A stretch of DNA of 64,000 nt from OLB7 sp966250335 (GTDB taxonomy: Bacteria > Bacteroidota > Ignavibacteria > OLB7), in assembly GCA_966250335.1 (NCBI GenBank), contig CBINGZ010000003.1, positions 1-64,000 of the forward strand. The letters are read 5' to 3'. This document shows, piece by piece, positions 27,694 to 36,724 of this stretch. The notes under the pieces were generated by a model. That model was not told where the DNA came from, ran no database searches, and saw only the letters and a list, made by a program, of their open reading frames with translations. Numbering within the stretch: position 1 is the stretch's first letter; each line of letters opens with the position of its first letter. The translations under genes and the position numbers were made by a program.

Positions 27694-28357
27694 GGTTCTC
27701 CTCCGTTTCATCCCCGCCGCCGGGCGGAATCTCGTCCTCCATCAGCTCCATCATGAGCTTTCCGAGCCTGATCCTGGCGCGCCATGCGGTCGTGTGAATC
27801 GCCCCCACCGGCTTCTTCATGATCTCCGCGATCTCGTCGAAACCGTAGCCTGAGTAGGCGTTGAGAACAAGCACCTCGCGCTGCGCGATCGGGAGTCTGG
27901 CAAGCGCCTTCACGATCAGTTCCTCCCGGTGCGACATCTCTCTGATCGTGACCGAGGGATGCTGCGCCTCGTCGATCTCGTCGATCGGCGTGAGCTTCCG
28001 TCGCGATCGCAGCTGGTTCAGGCAGAGGTTGCGGGCCATCCTCAGAAGCAGCCCGAGCGGTCTCCGGGGCGGTTCGGCTCCCGCTTCCCTCATCCTGATG
28101 ATCTTTTCCCAGATCTCCTGTGCGACATCCGCGGCAATCAACCGGTCGTTGAGGATGCGGGCGCAGTAGAGATACATGCGCTGGTTGTGCCGGTCGAACA
28201 GCTCCATGAGCGCTGCATGATCGCCCGCCAGATGGCGCACGAACAGCTCCACGTCGTCCTGCTCCCGCATCGACGGTCGTGCTCCCGGTTTACGCGCGGG
28301 CATCCCCGCCGTCCCCGTTGAATCGATCGATCGCTCCCTTGTCATGATTGCCGGCAT
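27680..28357 (-). CDS. ECF-type RNA polymerase sigma factor (module A)
   Basis: A sigma-70 family ECF factor of up to 225 aa. Region 2 contains LFVRHLAGDHAALMELFDRHNQRMYLY and the ADVAQEIWEKI helix. Region 4 holds LPIAQREVLVLNAYSGYGFDEIAEIMKKPVGAIHTTAWRAR, the HTH that reads the -35 element. The first 29 residues are not shared with the paralogue; ATG 28270 (MREQDDVELF) or 28303 could be the real start. It is divergent from the secreted-protein operon and upstream of its own anti-sigma-like gene. ECF factors direct RNA polymerase to a small set of envelope or stress promoters; the divergent operon is the obvious candidate target. Confidence 0.9.
   Translation of the reverse strand: MPAIMTRERSIDSTGTAGMPARKPGARPSMREQDDVELFVRHLAGDHAALMELFDRHNQRMYLYCARILNDRLIAADVAQEIWEKIIRMREAGAEPPRRPLGLLLRMARNLCLNQLRSRRKLTPIDEIDEAQHPSVTIREMSHREELIVKALARLPIAQREVLVLNAYSGYGFDEIAEIMKKPVGAIHTTAWRARIRLGKLMMELMEDEIPPGGGDETEENHETR
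27700..27704 (-). promoter_or_regulatory. Shine-Dalgarno site GGAGG for the anti-sigma gene (module A)
   Basis: On the minus strand GGAGG precedes the ATG at 27693 by 6 bases, inside the 3' end of the sigma gene. It decides for this start rather than the upstream ATG at 27711. Confidence 0.8.
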
Positions 28358-28567
28358 ACGTTCCCAGGGTCATCAATGGAGAGACAGCGATGGAGGAGAA
28401 AAACTCACACATCGCCGTGCGGAAGGTCGATCTGTGAGATTCGGATCTCATCGGTTGTCTTCATATACTGGCGCACGGCCCCCGGCGGAAATCGAGCCGG
28501 CGGTCCTGTATCATCTGCGTCCCGGTCGGCGGCCCGTTCTCATCCTCTTCAGCGAGCATTATCCCCG
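28358..28567. promoter_or_regulatory. divergent promoter region, module A
   Basis: 210 bases between the divergent sigma gene and the secreted-protein operon. It contains an inverted repeat tgagat (28435-28440) / atctca (28445-28450) around tcgg, followed by a GTCTTC string at 28457. I cannot assign -35/-10 boxes with confidence. If the ECF factor autoregulates, its recognition site should be here and should be shared with 37351-37551. Confidence 0.4.
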
Positions 28568-31504
28568 ATGACACGCTATGTCTGGATCATCCTGATCGTC
28601 CTGCTGCCGACGGCCCTGCGCGCCCAGGAGTGGTCGAGGGTCCGTATGACCTCCGACGGTCCCGACAGCCTGCCGATTGAAGACCTCACCTCCCCTTCCC
28701 TTGCGATCGATTCGGCGCTCCGGGTCCATATCGTCTATATGAACGGGGGAATATCTCCCACCTCGTCGACCCCCGTGACCTTCGGCGCCTCGCTTCTTCA
28801 TACCATCTATGCGGGGGACGTGGTCGAGCCCTCCCTGACGATCGCCGGGAACAATATCGGATCGGCCGCGGCGCTTCGGTTCGATTCGTCGCATAATCTT
28901 CTGGTTCTGGCTCCCCAGTCGTCGAGCTCGGCGGACTGGGGATGCGTCACGGAGTTCCGTACGGAGGGGACCTCCTGGTCGACAGCTCCTCTCTCTCCTC
29001 TCTGCGCAGCTCCCGAGACCTATCCGACGGTCGCCGTGGCCCCGGACGGTTCGCTGCATGCGGTCTATGAGGCGGAGGGGGAGATCTACTATGCGCGGAG
29101 AGGCCCCTCTTCCGCCTGGTCGGTTCCTCTCGATCTCTCGAACGATGTCTCGCGCGAGTCGAGCCCGTCGATCGCCGTCGGTCCCGACGGAGAGGTCCAT
29201 GTCGTCTTCCTGCGATGGATGTCGGGAGACCGGCGGACGATCTGCCATGTGAGGGGGAGGGATGGAACGTTCACTCCCCCTGTCGAGATCCGTACCACCT
29301 CCGCGGCCGTCAGGGGGCTCGATGCGATCTATACCTGGCCTCCGTTCGTTCCGTCGATCTGTGTCGACAGAGCGGGAACATGCCATCTGGTCTTCACCGC
29401 CGTCTTCGGCACGAACCCCTCCGGCAACAGCAGGATCTTCCACATGGAGAACGTCTCGGGCGTCTGGAGCAATCCGACGGCGATCACCGACCACGGCACC
29501 TACAATCGTGTCTCCATCACGGTCGATACGGCGGGGGGACTCCACGTCGCCGCCGAATGCAGGGAGGAGCCGGAGAGGGACTGGGATATCCTCTACATTT
29601 CCCGGAAGGGGACGACCTGGGGGGCCCCGAAAAATCTGACGGCCCTCAACAACGCCGACGATATCGCGGCGCCGAACGGCGGACGGTTCATTGAGAGCCG
29701 GGGCGCGGTCACGGCGATCGCGTACTACACCTCCGAATGGCGCGGCGGTCTCGGGGCGGGACGGGGGAACGACATCGGACTGCTGATCCGCGGCGCCTCC
29801 GGCGTGCCGGCCCTGCCGGTCTTCGCCGCCGAGCCCTCCATCATCGATTTCGGGACCGTGCGGCTCGACGACTGCCGGTCCCTGCCGGTCGTCGTGCGGA
29901 ACACGGGGGGGAGCGTGCTGGGGACGGCCCGACCCGTTCTGGAGGGGGGTGATATGACGCGTTTCGATATCCCCTCCCCTCCCGATACCGTGTCGCTCGC
30001 GCGTGGAGAGACCGTGACGATCGACGCGACCTTCTGCCCGACCGATACCGGCTGCTTCGAGTCCAGAATCGTGCTGAAGACGAACATTGGATCGCGATAC
30101 ATAACGCTGCGCGGATGTGGAGGCGCTCCGCTGATCGAGGTCGATACGACCGCCCTCGACTTCGGCAGGATCACGGTGGGATCATGCAGCGAACGGACGA
30201 TCACGGTGAAAAACAGGGGGGGATTTCCTCTCGACGTCTCCATACCGAGCCCGGCGGGAGGCGCCTTCAGCCTCGTCGATCCGCGCCCGGCGGAGTTCAG
30301 GCTGGAGAAGGGAGCCTCCCGCATCGTGAGGTTCAGATTCTGCGCCCTTGCGGCCGGTCCGGCAAACACAAGCGTGGTGATCGGGAGCAATACCCTTGGA
30401 GATCCCCCCGGCCTGATCCTGAGCGGGGAGGGGGTGCCGCCGGGGCCTCCCGGGAGAAAACGGCTGATATGGCTGGATACGGCCTCCGGTTGGATCGGTG
30501 ACCGTATCGTGCTGCGATTGACGGCCTCTCCGCCGTTCGATCCGGGTGAAGGGATCACCACGATCTCGGCCCGACTTCGTGCGAACCCGGAGGCGCTCTC
30601 TCTGCTTCCGCCGGAGAACGGAATGACGGGAACGTATCAGGGAGACGGATCGATTCTGTTGGAAGGGATCGATGTCTCTCATGGCGATTCAATCGTGGCG
30701 CGACTCGAGTTCGAGGGGATGGCGAAGGGAGATTCCTCCAATCCGGTTCTGCTGGAGTGGATCGGCGGCGCGGGCCCCGATACGCTGCTCACACTGGGGA
30801 ACGGCCTGATCTACCTGAACAGACGCGATCTGGAGGAGCCACCGGGGAGAAAACGGCTGATATGGCTCGACACGGCCTCCGGATGGGTCGGCGATCGTAT
30901 CGCGCTTCGATTGACGGTCTCTCCGCCGTTCAACCCGGATGAAGGGATCACCACGATTTCGGCCCGGCTTCGCACAGGTCCGCAGGCGATCTATCTGCAT
31001 CCCCCGGGAAATGGAATGACGAGAACATATCAGGGAGACGGATCGATGCTGGTGGAAGGGATTGACGTCTCGCATGGCGATTCAATCGTGGCGCGACTCG
31101 AGTTCGAGGGGATGGCGAACGGAGATCCCTTCAACCCCGTTCTGCTGGAATCTGTCGGCGGGGCGGGCGCCGATACGCTCCTCACACTGGGGAACGGCCT
31201 GATCCGCCTGGAGGGATGCGATGTCGGGAAGGATCTGGGCTACGATAGAATAATCGCTCTGCGATCGATAGCGGTGAACGGCGACGAGGCGCGCGTATCG
31301 TACGACGCCGTCGCCGGAATCGCCGTCAGGATCGTCGTCACCAATCTGACCGGGGAGGTCGTCCGCCTGGAGGATCTTCCCCCCGGAGAGGATGGTGAAC
31401 GGACCGTGTCAATCCCGACATGGGATCTGCCGGCAGGCTTCTACATCATGGAGCTGCGCGACCGCACGCAGCGGGCCGTCATGCCGATCATGATCGGACG
31501 ATGA
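28568..31504 (+). CDS. secreted propeller/ASH protein with duplicated cohesin-like domain and T9SS tail (module A)
   Basis: A 978-aa protein; ATG 28568 gives a clean signal peptide (MTRYVWIILIVLLPTALRAQ). The ATG at 28376 is an out-of-place extension. The first half has BNR/propeller-like repeats with PDGxxHAVY and GPDGEVHVVF motifs. Two ASH/choice-of-anchor-D domains follow (about 425-540 and 543-630; IDFGTV and LDFGRI motifs, CPTDTGCF). Then two tandem about 131-residue modules starting GRKRLIWLDTASGW, cohesin-like in pattern, encoded by a 393-bp direct repeat. The C-terminus (about 900-978, LPAGFYIMELRD to IMIGR) is a T9SS sorting domain. Its stop overlaps the next start by ATGA. It is a paralogue of the protein at 37552, which has only one cohesin-like module. 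Confidence 0.85.
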   Translation: MTRYVWIILIVLLPTALRAQEWSRVRMTSDGPDSLPIEDLTSPSLAIDSALRVHIVYMNGGISPTSSTPVTFGASLLHTIYAGDVVEPSLTIAGNNIGSAAALRFDSSHNLLVLAPQSSSSADWGCVTEFRTEGTSWSTAPLSPLCAAPETYPTVAVAPDGSLHAVYEAEGEIYYARRGPSSAWSVPLDLSNDVSRESSPSIAVGPDGEVHVVFLRWMSGDRRTICHVRGRDGTFTPPVEIRTTSAAVRGLDAIYTWPPFVPSICVDRAGTCHLVFTAVFGTNPSGNSRIFHMENVSGVWSNPTAITDHGTYNRVSITVDTAGGLHVAAECREEPERDWDILYISRKGTTWGAPKNLTALNNADDIAAPNGGRFIESRGAVTAIAYYTSEWRGGLGAGRGNDIGLLIRGASGVPALPVFAAEPSIIDFGTVRLDDCRSLPVVVRNTGGSVLGTARPVLEGGDMTRFDIPSPPDTVSLARGETVTIDATFCPTDTGCFESRIVLKTNIGSRYITLRGCGGAPLIEVDTTALDFGRITVGSCSERTITVKNRGGFPLDVSIPSPAGGAFSLVDPRPAEFRLEKGASRIVRFRFCALAAGPANTSVVIGSNTLGDPPGLILSGEGVPPGPPGRKRLIWLDTASGWIGDRIVLRLTASPPFDPGEGITTISARLRANPEALSLLPPENGMTGTYQGDGSILLEGIDVSHGDSIVARLEFEGMAKGDSSNPVLLEWIGGAGPDTLLTLGNGLIYLNRRDLEEPPGRKRLIWLDTASGWVGDRIALRLTVSPPFNPDEGITTISARLRTGPQAIYLHPPGNGMTRTYQGDGSMLVEGIDVSHGDSIVARLEFEGMANGDPFNPVLLESVGGAGADTLLTLGNGLIRLEGCDVGKDLGYDRIIALRSIAVNGDEARVSYDAVAGIAVRIVVTNLTGEVVRLEDLPPGEDGERTVSIPTWDLPAGFYIMELRDRTQRAVMPIMIGR
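30452..31212 (+). repeat. intragenic tandem duplication, period 393 bp
   Basis: Copy 1 begins at 30452 and copy 2 at 30845, exactly 393 bases (131 codons) apart. The first 23 bases of both are identical, and a 47-base block at 30680-30726 recurs unchanged at 31073-31119. Other stretches differ by scattered substitutions, so this is a real but fairly recent duplication rather than an assembly error. The paralogue at 37552 has a single copy. Confidence 0.93.
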
Positions 31505-33519
31505 GAGTCGGAGTGAAATATCGCATTGCTCTCATCGCGCTTCTGCTGGCGACGGCGGGGAGCGGAGCGCGGGGACAGTCGCTCTCTCGCCTGACGTTCG
31601 GCCCGGTGATCGGCGGCGCTCTGGGAACCGAGCGAGCGGCGGCGCCGGTGTACGGAGTCGATCCGGGATGCGGGGAGTTCACGCGAGGGAAGAGCAGGGC
31701 TCTTGGAGGAAGCTTCAGGATCGCAGCCCCCGATTTCTTCGACGAACGATTCGGTCTGACTGCATATATCACGGCGGGATACGGTTCCTCGCTCCTCACC
31801 GCCTCCCCTCCGGGATCACAACGTATTCTGCTGCACGGGGAGATCGTCGACGTCGAGCGCGAGTTCAGGCTGGAGGTCTCGCATATCGCGATCGGACTCG
31901 ATCTCCTTGGAGAGTATCGGCTCGGAGATCATCTCAGCCTCGGGATCGGACCCTCGATCGGCTGGAGGTTCGGCGGGACGATCCGGCAGACCGACAACAT
32001 CCTCGGTCCCGGCAGAACCGGTTTCGAGGATGGGGAACGGGTTCGTGTCATGGCGGAGGGAGCGGATCGCGCGCTGCGGCCGCTGGCGTTCGGTTTCGTG
32101 GGAACCGCAGCGTACGGACTTCCGGCGGGGAAGGGGATATGGCTCCTCCCCGGCCTCACGTTCCGTGCCGATCTTCTCCCGTCATTGCAGGGAACCTCCG
32201 GCGGGCTTTCGTTCACCGGAGGCGCGGGGCTGGGAGTGATGTTCGGATCGGCTCCCCCCGTTGTTCCCTCTTCTCCTCCTCCGCTTCCGGGCGCCCCTCC
32301 GCGGCTGACGGCATCGATCGATCTCTACGGGGTAGACCAGGCGGGCGTCAGGGAACAGGTGACCAGGATCAGGGCCTACGAAGTCCTCACGCGCCATCGT
32401 ATACCTCTCGTCCCCGCCCTCTTCTTCGACAGAGATTCGACATCGATCCCGAATCGATATATGCCTCACGAGGCCGTGGACTTCCCGGAGGAGGATGAAT
32501 CGGGCGAGCCGTACGACAGAATCGTCGAGACGAGCCGCGATCTTCTGCGGATCGCCGCGTCGCGCCTGAGGGAATATCCCAACGCGATGCTCACGCTGGT
32601 CGGCTCCGTTTCAGGGGACGAGGACCCGGAGCTTGCGCGCCGCCGTGCCGAGGCGGTGCGATCCTATCTCATCACGATGTTAAAAGCGGACTCCACGCGG
32701 CTGACGGTGATGGAGGGAAAGGGAGGGTTCCCCTCCCTCCGCTCCGGCGAGGAGACGGAGGATGGCCGCGCCGAGAACAGGAGGGTCGAACTCTTCTCGG
32801 AGGAGAAGGGGATTCTGGCGCCGGTGACGACATCGCAGATCGTCCGGAACTTCACCCCTCCATCGATCCAGATGGAGCCGTTGTACGAATCGGAGGTGGG
32901 GCTGCTCCGGTGGTCGATCACCATCAGCCATGACGATAATGTAGTGGCACGATATACCAGCGACGACACGGCCGACCTGAACGGAACCGATTTCAACTGG
33001 CGCATCAGCCAGGCGCGCGCCGACAGCTCCCTTGCCCCGGTCGTGGCGGAGTTCCTGGTGGTCGATTCCACGGGACAGATGGTCTCCGCGCGGAGTCATC
33101 TCCCGTTCGTTCTGGAGCGGCGCACGCACGTGGTGAACCCGAACAGCGCCGTGACCCATGACCGCGAGCGAAGTTCGTTCATGCTGGTCGGATTCGGATA
33201 TAACTCGGCGGAACTGAACGAGACGAACGCCGGTGAACTTGAAGAGATCGTCGCGACGGCGCGAGGCGGCGAGATCATCACCGTGACCGGATATACCGAC
33301 CGGATCGGCGACGGAAAGCGGAACGCCGGGCTCTCGGCGGAACGGGCCGAAGGGGTCGCCCGAGCCCTGCGGGAGCTGCTGGCGCGGAAGGGGATCGTCC
33401 CGGCAACGATCGAGACGGTCGGCGCCGGCATCGACCATGACCAGTTCGACAACGATCTCCCCGAGGGGCGGATGCTCTCCCGGGGGGTGCGGGTCGTCGT
33501 GGAGCGGGCCGCGCGATAG
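31501..33519 (+). CDS. outer-membrane protein with two OmpA-like domains (module A)
   Basis: A 672-aa protein starting by ATGA overlap with the preceding gene. The signal peptide ends at about residue 26 (GARGQ). An N-terminal outer-membrane-barrel-like region of about 230 residues and a Pro-rich linker (about 255-270) follow. The first OmpA-like domain (about 305-431; FFDRDSTSIP to ENRRVELF) has lost the canonical TD..N peptidoglycan-binding residues. The second (about 558-672; GYTDRIGDGKRNAGLSAERAEGV) keeps the Asp and Arg that bind diaminopimelate peptidoglycan. It probably links the surface system to the cell wall. Paralogue: 40178. Confidence 0.87.
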   Translation: MRVGVKYRIALIALLLATAGSGARGQSLSRLTFGPVIGGALGTERAAAPVYGVDPGCGEFTRGKSRALGGSFRIAAPDFFDERFGLTAYITAGYGSSLLTASPPGSQRILLHGEIVDVEREFRLEVSHIAIGLDLLGEYRLGDHLSLGIGPSIGWRFGGTIRQTDNILGPGRTGFEDGERVRVMAEGADRALRPLAFGFVGTAAYGLPAGKGIWLLPGLTFRADLLPSLQGTSGGLSFTGGAGLGVMFGSAPPVVPSSPPPLPGAPPRLTASIDLYGVDQAGVREQVTRIRAYEVLTRHRIPLVPALFFDRDSTSIPNRYMPHEAVDFPEEDESGEPYDRIVETSRDLLRIAASRLREYPNAMLTLVGSVSGDEDPELARRRAEAVRSYLITMLKADSTRLTVMEGKGGFPSLRSGEETEDGRAENRRVELFSEEKGILAPVTTSQIVRNFTPPSIQMEPLYESEVGLLRWSITISHDDNVVARYTSDDTADLNGTDFNWRISQARADSSLAPVVAEFLVVDSTGQMVSARSHLPFVLERRTHVVNPNSAVTHDRERSSFMLVGFGYNSAELNETNAGELEEIVATARGGEIITVTGYTDRIGDGKRNAGLSAERAEGVARALRELLARKGIVPATIETVGAGIDHDQFDNDLPEGRMLSRGVRVVVERAAR

Positions 33520-33607
33520 CCCGGCGGGGAGAGTGTGAGTTTCCCGGGAGAGGGTGTGTCTTGCATATGACGACACGGACAGCTCACTCTATTGCGGAGA
33601 TGGAACA

Positions 33608-35893
33608 ATGAGATCAGCTACATGGTGCGGCCGTATTCTGGCCCCCTTTGTCATGGCCCTCGGCGCTGCGGCAATGCTCCCCGATGCGGCGTCTGCACAG
33701 AAGATGGAGTATTCACTCGATCCGCTTACCGCCGGCACGACCTATGTCATAGCATTCCCGGACACCACGGCGAACGCCCAGGATGTTCGATTCCCGACCA
33801 ACAGAAAGGAGGCCTTTCAGCTCTTCGTCTATTCCACCGATGAAGACACCAGGGTCACGGTAACGCTCCCGGACAACTCGACGCTGGTGAAGACGCTCAC
33901 CGCAGGAGAGTTCACGACGTTCGATCTGAACGTCCGGCCGGTGGTGACGAACCGGAATATCGTATCGGACAACGTGTTTCTTGTGGAGTCCAGGGATCCG
34001 ATCCTCGTCTACTGCTATATGACCACCAAGCACGGCACCGAGGCATGGTCGCCGCTGCCGGTGGAGGCATGGGGGCGGAGTTATTATGCGGCCGCCATGC
34101 CGGGCGAGGTCGTGAAGAACGTTATGCCGGGAAGCGAGTTCAATTTCGAGACCAACAACCAGGAGGCGCCGGCCGAGATCCTGGTGATCGCGGCCCATGA
34201 CGATACGGAGGTGAAGATCAGCGCCAGGGGAGACCTGATCGGGAGCTCGAACGATCCCGCCAGAAGCCGTACCGTGACCCTCGACGCGAACCAGGCATAT
34301 CTCGTTCAGAGCTATGTAGATACGCTTCCGCAGTACGGCAACGGGCAGGCGGATATCGGCGGGTCGTACATCACGGCCGACAAGCCGATCAGTGTCGTCA
34401 CCGGCAATACCCGGTCGATGGTGATTCCGGGCGAGGGGCTGACCGCCAATTCGTTCAAGGGGATGCTGGTCGAGGCGCTGGCCCCTGTCGATCAGCACGG
34501 CACGGAGTTCGCCTATCTGCCGAACTGGGACCGGAACCGGAGGACGGGGGACCCGAAGGAGGCGTCCGGGCACAAGCGTCCGGGGGAGATCATCCGCGTC
34601 TACGGCACCTCCGGGGGGACGACCAACGGGACGTTCAGCAACGGCGAGGAGAAGCCGACCGACTTCACGGTCGACAACGGCGGTACCTTCTCGCAGCGGT
34701 TCGATATCACGACCGCTCGCGTCTTCAGAACCGACCAGCCCGCGCAGGTCATGATGAACACCGCGGCCACCGTGAAGTTCAACGGCACGACCGTCTACTG
34801 GGGGAGCTACGTCGGCACCAGTTTCGAAGGATGGGCAGGGTCGATGGTGGAGATGACGCCGCGCGAGCAGTGGGTGGATTTCGCTCCGTTCTTTGTGCCG
34901 GGTCAACCGAACAATATGGAGCACTATGTCAATGTGGTGACCGATTCGGCGAACCTCGGCAATGTCTTCTATAAAATGGGATCGGTGAACGAGGGGGCCG
35001 AGCAGCGGTTCATCTTCAATCGTGGGGCAATCGAGGGAACTGATCTTGTCTGGGGAACCATGTCGTTGGTCCCGGATCAGACGTACTATCTGGTCGGCCG
35101 CGACGGTGCCAAAGTCGGCGCATACGTCTACGGATCGGTCGCCGGATATGAGCTGTACAGGCCCGGCATCACAAAGAAGGATGGGAAGGATGACGGAGCG
35201 GTCTCCCAGAGTGGAGAAAAGAGAGGAGCACGACTCTTCCATCCATCCGAATACGAGGAGAATATCTCGTGCGCCTACGCCTACCCCGTCTCCCCCAGCC
35301 GCCGTACGCTGGCGACCGCCGACGACCTCAAGGTCGACGTGAAGAAGGAGGGAAGTGAATATCGTGTGAAGATCGAAAGCATCAGCACCGGCAACGCCGG
35401 GATTCGCTCGATCGAGCTTACCGAGGGGAGCGTCAACGCACAGATCCGACATATCGACCCGGTCAGAAAGATCGACGTCGCCGGAAGCGCCAACGCCGTG
35501 GTCGATGTCGTCCCGGTCGATCCGATGAGCCCCGTGACCGCAACGCTCGTGGTCACCGACCGCACCGGCGCCACGCGCGAGGTCCCGGTCACGACGGTCG
35601 TCTCCTCGGTCGACGCCCCGGAAACCGGTACCGCCCGCTATTCGCTCGGCCGGAACGAACCGAACCCCTTCACCGGCCGGACAACGATCCCCTTCACGAT
35701 CGCCGTTCCGGCAAAGGTGACCGTGACGGTCTACAACAGCGTGGGCCGGAAGGTGGCGGTGCTCATCGACGAGACCCTCCCCGCCGGCCCGCACAATGTC
35801 ACCTGGGAATCGACCGGCCACCCCGCCGGCCCCTACTACTACGAACTGACCTGCGACGGCCACACAAGCACAAGAACGATGATCGCACAATAG
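33608..35893 (+). CDS. IgGFc-binding-like secreted protein with T9SS sorting domain (module A)
   Basis: A 761-aa protein; ATG 33608 follows a GGAG site by 8 bases and gives a good signal peptide (about 1-31, to ASAQ), so the upstream frame from 33554 is not used. Residues about 60-420 match the pattern of the IgGFc-binding N-terminal domain known from FCGBP-like proteins: ILVYCYM, AWSPLPVEAWGRSYYAA, GGSYITADKPISVVTGN. The C-terminus (about 680-761) begins NEPNPFTGRTT and ends LTCDGHTSTRTMIAQ, a type-A T9SS sorting domain. The paralogue at 42302 shares both domains. Likely a surface-displayed adhesion or binding protein; the ligand is unknown and the name refers only to the domain family. Confidence 0.85.
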   Translation: MRSATWCGRILAPFVMALGAAAMLPDAASAQKMEYSLDPLTAGTTYVIAFPDTTANAQDVRFPTNRKEAFQLFVYSTDEDTRVTVTLPDNSTLVKTLTAGEFTTFDLNVRPVVTNRNIVSDNVFLVESRDPILVYCYMTTKHGTEAWSPLPVEAWGRSYYAAAMPGEVVKNVMPGSEFNFETNNQEAPAEILVIAAHDDTEVKISARGDLIGSSNDPARSRTVTLDANQAYLVQSYVDTLPQYGNGQADIGGSYITADKPISVVTGNTRSMVIPGEGLTANSFKGMLVEALAPVDQHGTEFAYLPNWDRNRRTGDPKEASGHKRPGEIIRVYGTSGGTTNGTFSNGEEKPTDFTVDNGGTFSQRFDITTARVFRTDQPAQVMMNTAATVKFNGTTVYWGSYVGTSFEGWAGSMVEMTPREQWVDFAPFFVPGQPNNMEHYVNVVTDSANLGNVFYKMGSVNEGAEQRFIFNRGAIEGTDLVWGTMSLVPDQTYYLVGRDGAKVGAYVYGSVAGYELYRPGITKKDGKDDGAVSQSGEKRGARLFHPSEYEENISCAYAYPVSPSRRTLATADDLKVDVKKEGSEYRVKIESISTGNAGIRSIELTEGSVNAQIRHIDPVRKIDVAGSANAVVDVVPVDPMSPVTATLVVTDRTGATREVPVTTVVSSVDAPETGTARYSLGRNEPNPFTGRTTIPFTIAVPAKVTVTVYNSVGRKVAVLIDETLPAGPHNVTWESTGHPAGPYYYELTCDGHTSTRTMIAQ

Positions 35894-35918
35894 CACTCTC
35901 ACGAAGACGCATACAAGA

Positions 35919-35950
35919 AAGGGGAGCCGACGCTGTAGTCGGCTCCCCTT
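35919..35950. terminator. strong terminator between modules A and B
   Basis: aaggggagccgac (35919-35931) pairs perfectly over 13 bases with gtcggctcccctt (35938-35950) around a gctgta loop, followed by cttctt. It lies 25 bases after the stop of the module-A operon. As the module-B anti-sigma gene converges on it from 36005, it may stop transcription from both sides. Confidence 0.9.
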
Positions 35951-35954
35951 CTTA

Positions 35955-35984
35955 ACTCTGTGCCCTCTGTGGCTCCCTGTTTAT
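35955..35984. repeat. dispersed 30-bp element, copy 2
   Basis: It matches 686-715 with a single difference and lies immediately after the terminator hairpin at 35919-35950. A C/T-rich run to 36005 follows, as at the first copy. Confidence 0.7.
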
Positions 35985-36004
35985 TTCTCTTCTCCTCTCC
36001 TCTC

Positions 36005-36724
36005 TCAGGGCTTCCTCTCCAGAGCCTTGTTCTTCATCGGACTAACCACCCCACGCCCCACCACATTCGCATCCACGGTATCCACCCGGACAACTTCCTC
36101 CGCAGGAGCGCTCTCAACGGCATCCACCGGCGCCGCCTCCACCTTCATCTCGGGCTGCGTCACGACTTCCACATTCTCAACCGGAGCCGCCGCTCGCCGG
36201 GAAGGAGCCGCCTTCACCCTCTCCGACGTCGTCTCGGGACGAACCTCCGAGCGCACCGGAGCAACAGCTTCCGTCTCCGGAGCCGCGAGAGGAGCCGCCG
36301 GAGCCTGCATCTCAACCTGCGGAGGAGTCACGGGAACATTCTGCATCGGAGCCTGCGACACGGGAGCGTTCTCCAGCATGAAGTAGATCCCCACCGTCCC
36401 CAGCAGCATCGCCGAGGCGGCTGCGAACCTCCGGATCATCACGCTCGGAGCGCGACTTCCGGAAGGAGCCGTGACGACCGGCGCCGGCTCGAGCCCGTGA
36501 GAGGTCGACATCGCAAGAACCTGAGCCCGCATCCCCGATTCATCGAGCATCGCTCTGCGGTCTCTATCTGCCGCCATCGCCTGATCGATCACCGTATGCG
36601 ACGTCAGCATCCGGACCAGCTCGCCGTCGAGCGCCAGGCTGATCTGAAATTCCTGCTGTTCAACGGCGCTCATCGAACCGGCCAGATGCCGACGGATGAG
36701 CTCTTCGCGTATAAGGGGGGTCAT
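36005..36724 (-). CDS. anti-sigma-like single-pass membrane protein (module B)
   Basis: A 239-aa protein on the minus strand, paralogous to the gene at 27693. The N-terminus (EELIRRHLAGSMSAVEQQEF ... LALDGELVRML) is the anti-sigma-type helical region, again without HxxxCxxC. One membrane helix spans about 100-117. The rest is Pro/Ala/Val-rich and ends in a basic tail. A GGAGG site (36732-36736, minus strand) lies 7 bases before the ATG. The ATG overlaps the sigma stop (ATGA), so sigma and anti-sigma are coupled. The role as regulator of the adjacent sigma factor is inferred. Confidence 0.77.
   Translation of the reverse strand: MTPLIREELIRRHLAGSMSAVEQQEFQISLALDGELVRMLTSHTVIDQAMAADRDRRAMLDESGMRAQVLAMSTSHGLEPAPVVTAPSGSRAPSVMIRRFAAASAMLLGTVGIYFMLENAPVSQAPMQNVPVTPPQVEMQAPAAPLAAPETEAVAPVRSEVRPETTSERVKAAPSRRAAAPVENVEVVTQPEMKVEAAPVDAVESAPAEEVVRVDTVDANVVGRGVVSPMKNKALERKP

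Noticed and set aside
28376..28567. 64-residue N-terminal extension of the module-A secreted protein
   Set aside because: It lacks homology with the paralogue and would bury the signal peptide; the ATG at 28568 is a much better start.
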